Of a DNA stretch of 64,000 bases, positions 61,831 through 64,000 are shown one piece after another. This DNA is from Undibacterium sp. (lineage in GTDB: Bacteria > Pseudomonadota > Gammaproteobacteria > Burkholderiales > Burkholderiaceae_D): the NCBI GenBank assembly GCA_030645915.1, contig JAUSNO010000024.1, forward strand, positions 1-64,000, read 5' to 3'. A model generated the notes under the pieces. The model searched no databases. It was not told the DNA's origin and saw only the letters and a program-made list of their open reading frames with translations. Both the position numbers and the translations under genes were made by a program. How positions within the stretch are numbered: the stretch's first letter is position 1; every line of letters starts with the position of its first letter.

Positions 61831-63138
61831 TTAAACAGGAAAACTAATCTTCACAGCCAAGCCACCCAAGGCCGCATCTGCCAGATCGATACGCGCTTTA
61901 TGGCGGTCGGCGATGGTCTTGGCAATCGCCAGGCCCAGGCCGCTGCCGCTGGTGTTGGTCCCCGGCACACGATAGAAACGATCAAAAATCCTGGCCCTAT
62001 CCTGCAAGGGTATGCCTTCACCGCTATCCTGAATCAACAATTCCACGCTGGTTTTCCCTGCCACTAGGTCTATCTGCACCTGGCCGTTTTCCGGGATATA
62101 GCGGATCGCATTGTCGAGCAGATTGCGGATCATGACGCGCAGGCTTTCTGCGTTACCGGTGATCATCGCCGCTGCCTGCGCCGTATTTTTCAGCTGTATG
62201 TTTTTCGATAAGGCGAGCGGTGCGACATCAGAGATGGCCAGATCCACGCAGGCCGACAAGGAGATCAAAGTCGGCTCGACATTGATGGAAGATGGCTCTT
62301 GCCTGGCCAGTGCCAGCAATTGTTCGACCAGATGCGAGGCGCGATCTACCCCGCCCTGCAGCCGCGTGACGCCTTGCACCAGTGCGGCGTCATCTCTGGA
62401 TCTGGCCAGGGTTTGCACCTGCAGTTTTAATGCGGTGATAGGCGAGCGCAGTTCGTGCGCGGCATCTGCGACAAATTGCCGTTGCGACCGCATCGCCTGC
62501 GCCGTGCGCGCCAGCAGCGAATTGAGTTCGGTCACCAGCAAGGAAACTTCTTGTGGCACACCCTGATCCGAGACCGGGACAATCGAATCGGCATTGCGGT
62601 TGGCCAGCTCTCGCCCGATGCGATTCAAGGGCGCGAGCGCAGCGCTGACGACCCACCAGGCGGCGGCGAACAGCAGCAGCGAGACCGGTATCACCGGCCA
62701 TAATGCGCTGACCGCCAGCGAGATGGCCCGGTCGCGCCGGATATCGATTTTTTGCGCGACTTGCAACACGCGCTTGTTGGCGCGGGCGGCGTAGATACGC
62801 CAGTCGCCATTGTCCAGCACGACGGTGGAATAGCCGAGCACCGCGCGCTCCGGCAATGCCCGGTGGCTGCGCGACTGATAGACCCGGGCGCCGTCCTCAC
62901 CCCAGACCTGTACCACAAAATCGAAATTGCTACGTTCCATTCCCGGCAGTGCGCGCTGTTCGATTTGTTCAAAATTACTGTCCTGCAAAGCCAGCGCCAT
63001 CTGCTGCATGTGGTAGTCGGAGAGTTTATTTGCCTCTGCCATGGCGGCCTGAAACGAGGTGGCGAATTGCAGTGCGTCGGCGGCAACAATGGCGATGCCA
63101 AACAGCAGGATCAAACGGACGCGTAAGGATTGCATCAT
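61831..63138 (-). CDS. Two-component sensor histidine kinase (QseC/TctE-like)
   Basis: This 435-residue kinase has TM1 (RLILLFGIAIVAADALQFAT), a periplasmic sensor of about 110 residues, TM2 (ALWPVIPVSLLLFAAAWWVV), HAMP, H-box FVADAAHELRSPIT, N-box MIRNLLDNAIRYIP, G1 DSGEGIP and G2 TSGSGLGLAIAK. Its start overlaps the stop of the response regulator by four bases (ATGA), so the two are one operon and partner pair. The stimulus is unknown. Confidence 0.93.
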   Translation of the reverse strand: MMQSLRVRLILLFGIAIVAADALQFATSFQAAMAEANKLSDYHMQQMALALQDSNFEQIEQRALPGMERSNFDFVVQVWGEDGARVYQSRSHRALPERAVLGYSTVVLDNGDWRIYAARANKRVLQVAQKIDIRRDRAISLAVSALWPVIPVSLLLFAAAWWVVSAALAPLNRIGRELANRNADSIVPVSDQGVPQEVSLLVTELNSLLARTAQAMRSQRQFVADAAHELRSPITALKLQVQTLARSRDDAALVQGVTRLQGGVDRASHLVEQLLALARQEPSSINVEPTLISLSACVDLAISDVAPLALSKNIQLKNTAQAAAMITGNAESLRVMIRNLLDNAIRYIPENGQVQIDLVAGKTSVELLIQDSGEGIPLQDRARIFDRFYRVPGTNTSGSGLGLAIAKTIADRHKARIDLADAALGGLAVKISFPV

Positions 63139-63794
63139 ATTTTTTCTATCCGGTAGCCGACCCCGCGCACATTGACGATGAACTTTTGTCCCAGTTTTTT
63201 ACGCAGGCCGTGAATATAAACTTCGACCGCATTGCTCTCTACCTCACCGGCCCAGCCGAACAGGCGTTCTTCCAGCTGGTGGCGCGAGAGTATCGCGCCC
63301 GGGCGGGCGATCAGGGCATCGAGGATGGCCCACTCGCGCGACGAGAGTATCACCTGTTCCTGCGCGTTAGTGACCTCTTTGGTGATCGCGTTGACGGTGA
63401 TATCGCCATGGACGTAGAGCGGTTCAACCCGGCCACGAGCGCGCCGCACCAGCGCATGCAGGCGCGCAATCAGTTCATCGAGATCAAACGGCTTGACCAG
63501 ATAGTCGTCGGCACCGGCATGCAGGCCGAGCACCCGTTGCGCCACGGTGTCTCTGGCTGTCATGACCATGACCGGCAGCGCATCGCCACGCGCACGCAGC
63601 GCACGCAGGATGTCGATACCATCGCGCTGCGGCAGACTCAGATCGAGCAACAGCGCGTCGTAGCTGTGCTGAAGCAACGCCAGCTCTGCCGCGGCGCCGT
63701 TGCTCAGCCAATCGACCAGGATCGCTTCACCCTCCAGCGCGATCTGGATGTTCTCACCTATCATGGCGTCGTCTTCGACTAGCAGAACTTTCAT
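63135..63794 (-). CDS. OmpR-family response regulator (QseB/TctD-like)
   Basis: This 219-residue regulator has a receiver domain (MKVLLVEDDAMIGENIQIAL, phosphoacceptor Asp in LLLDLSLPQRDG, MTARDTVAQR, KPFDLDEL) and an OmpR-type winged helix (EVILSSREWAILDALIARPG, EVESNAVEVYIHGLRKKLGQ, VRGVGYRIEKI). The start at 63794 is the standard receiver start; an upstream frame opening would add 49 residues and is rejected. It is followed by the kinase gene in an ATGA overlap. Confidence 0.95.
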   Translation of the reverse strand: MKVLLVEDDAMIGENIQIALEGEAILVDWLSNGAAAELALLQHSYDALLLDLSLPQRDGIDILRALRARGDALPVMVMTARDTVAQRVLGLHAGADDYLVKPFDLDELIARLHALVRRARGRVEPLYVHGDITVNAITKEVTNAQEQVILSSREWAILDALIARPGAILSRHQLEERLFGWAGEVESNAVEVYIHGLRKKLGQKFIVNVRGVGYRIEKI

Positions 63795-63878
63795 GTTGTT
63801 TCTTTTAAAAAATGGGCCGCTGATCATACAGCGGCGGTGTGCGGAATTGTAAGCGAAGTAGTGGCAGAAAATTAAAAA

Positions 63879-63965
63879 AGGCGCCACGCCAGCGCGCACT
63901 ATCCATGCGGCTTGCCAAGGCATCGCGCCTGCAAGGCGCATGGATAGTGCGTGTCGGGCATGCCT
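63879..63965. repeat. Dispersed long-palindrome repeat, copy H (inverted)
   Basis: GCGCACTATCCATGCG at 63894-63909 pairs perfectly with CGCATGGATAGTGCG at 63937-63951. The asymmetric middle (GCGCCTGCAAGGCG side) shows that this copy runs opposite to the others. Like copy G, it uses CACT/AGTG pairs. It lies upstream of the response regulator gene. Confidence 0.8.
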
Positions 63966-64000
63966 TGTTTTGATTTTTTCGCTGGGGCGGAGCGCTATTG

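Overview
This 64 kb window looks like the chromosome of a free-living betaproteobacterium of the order Burkholderiales, most likely Oxalobacteraceae or a relative. This is inferred from protein style, not from a search. The clues are DUF4148-like repeats, a PEP-CTERM protein, QseBC/TctDE-type two-component genes, LldD, homogentisate catabolism, MCPs with Tsr- and Aer-like architecture, and moderate GC content. I see no rRNA, tRNA, CRISPR array, phage or plasmid backbone.

Layout. 1-780: 5' part of an IS30-family element running off the left edge. 0.9-8.8 kb: housekeeping and stress genes (VOC protein, BrkB/YihY membrane protein, winged-helix/TPR regulator, truncated hemoglobin, branched-chain amino acid-type binding protein, glycine-zipper lipoprotein, a divergent MarR/DUF2798 pair, SlyD). 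8.9-20.6 kb: a PAS-GGDEF protein, S9 peptidase, PurT, two unknown proteins, a PEP-CTERM protein behind a good sigma-54 promoter, an orphan ABC ATPase, an MCP and a TsdA-like diheme cytochrome. 20.8-30.1 kb: Tat-type amidase, Aer-like receptor, small SSB-like protein, CbiM-like membrane protein, CPA1 antiporter, DUF1428, ThpR, a triple-repeat periplasmic protein and an unknown periplasmic protein. 30.5-32.2 kb: a CNNM/CorC-type protein followed by a scrap zone with a broken copy of the preceding periplasmic gene.

32.2-40.6 kb is the most coherent accessory locus. A membrane protein with a degenerate GGDEF domain and intact c-di-GMP I-site overlaps an AraC regulator. Divergent from it are a TonB-dependent receptor, a double-domain beta-propeller phytase and a periplasmic HtrA-like protease. 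I read this as a phytate or organic-phosphate uptake locus with a linked regulator pair. 40.7-47 kb holds further signalling proteins (EAL/GGDEF, histidine kinase, GGDEF). 47-51 kb holds a DUF2807 protein, an Ala-rich secreted protein, thymidine kinase, a small heat-shock protein with a sigma-32 promoter, and LldD. 51.4-54 kb is a small island: a Phd/YefM-RelE/ParE toxin-antitoxin pair and a NERD-UvrD helicase. 54-57.7 kb is the homogentisate operon hmgA-fahA with its divergent LysR regulator. 57.8-63.8 kb holds a PhoD phosphatase, PbpG, a Pal-like lipoprotein and a two-component system.

At least eight intergenic copies of a roughly 60-90 bp imperfect palindrome are spread from 12.6 to 64 kb. 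Their arms differ between copies but stay complementary, so the hairpin itself is conserved. The window contains four GGDEF-type proteins, two of them with altered catalytic motifs, and two chemoreceptors, so c-di-GMP and taxis signalling are strongly represented.
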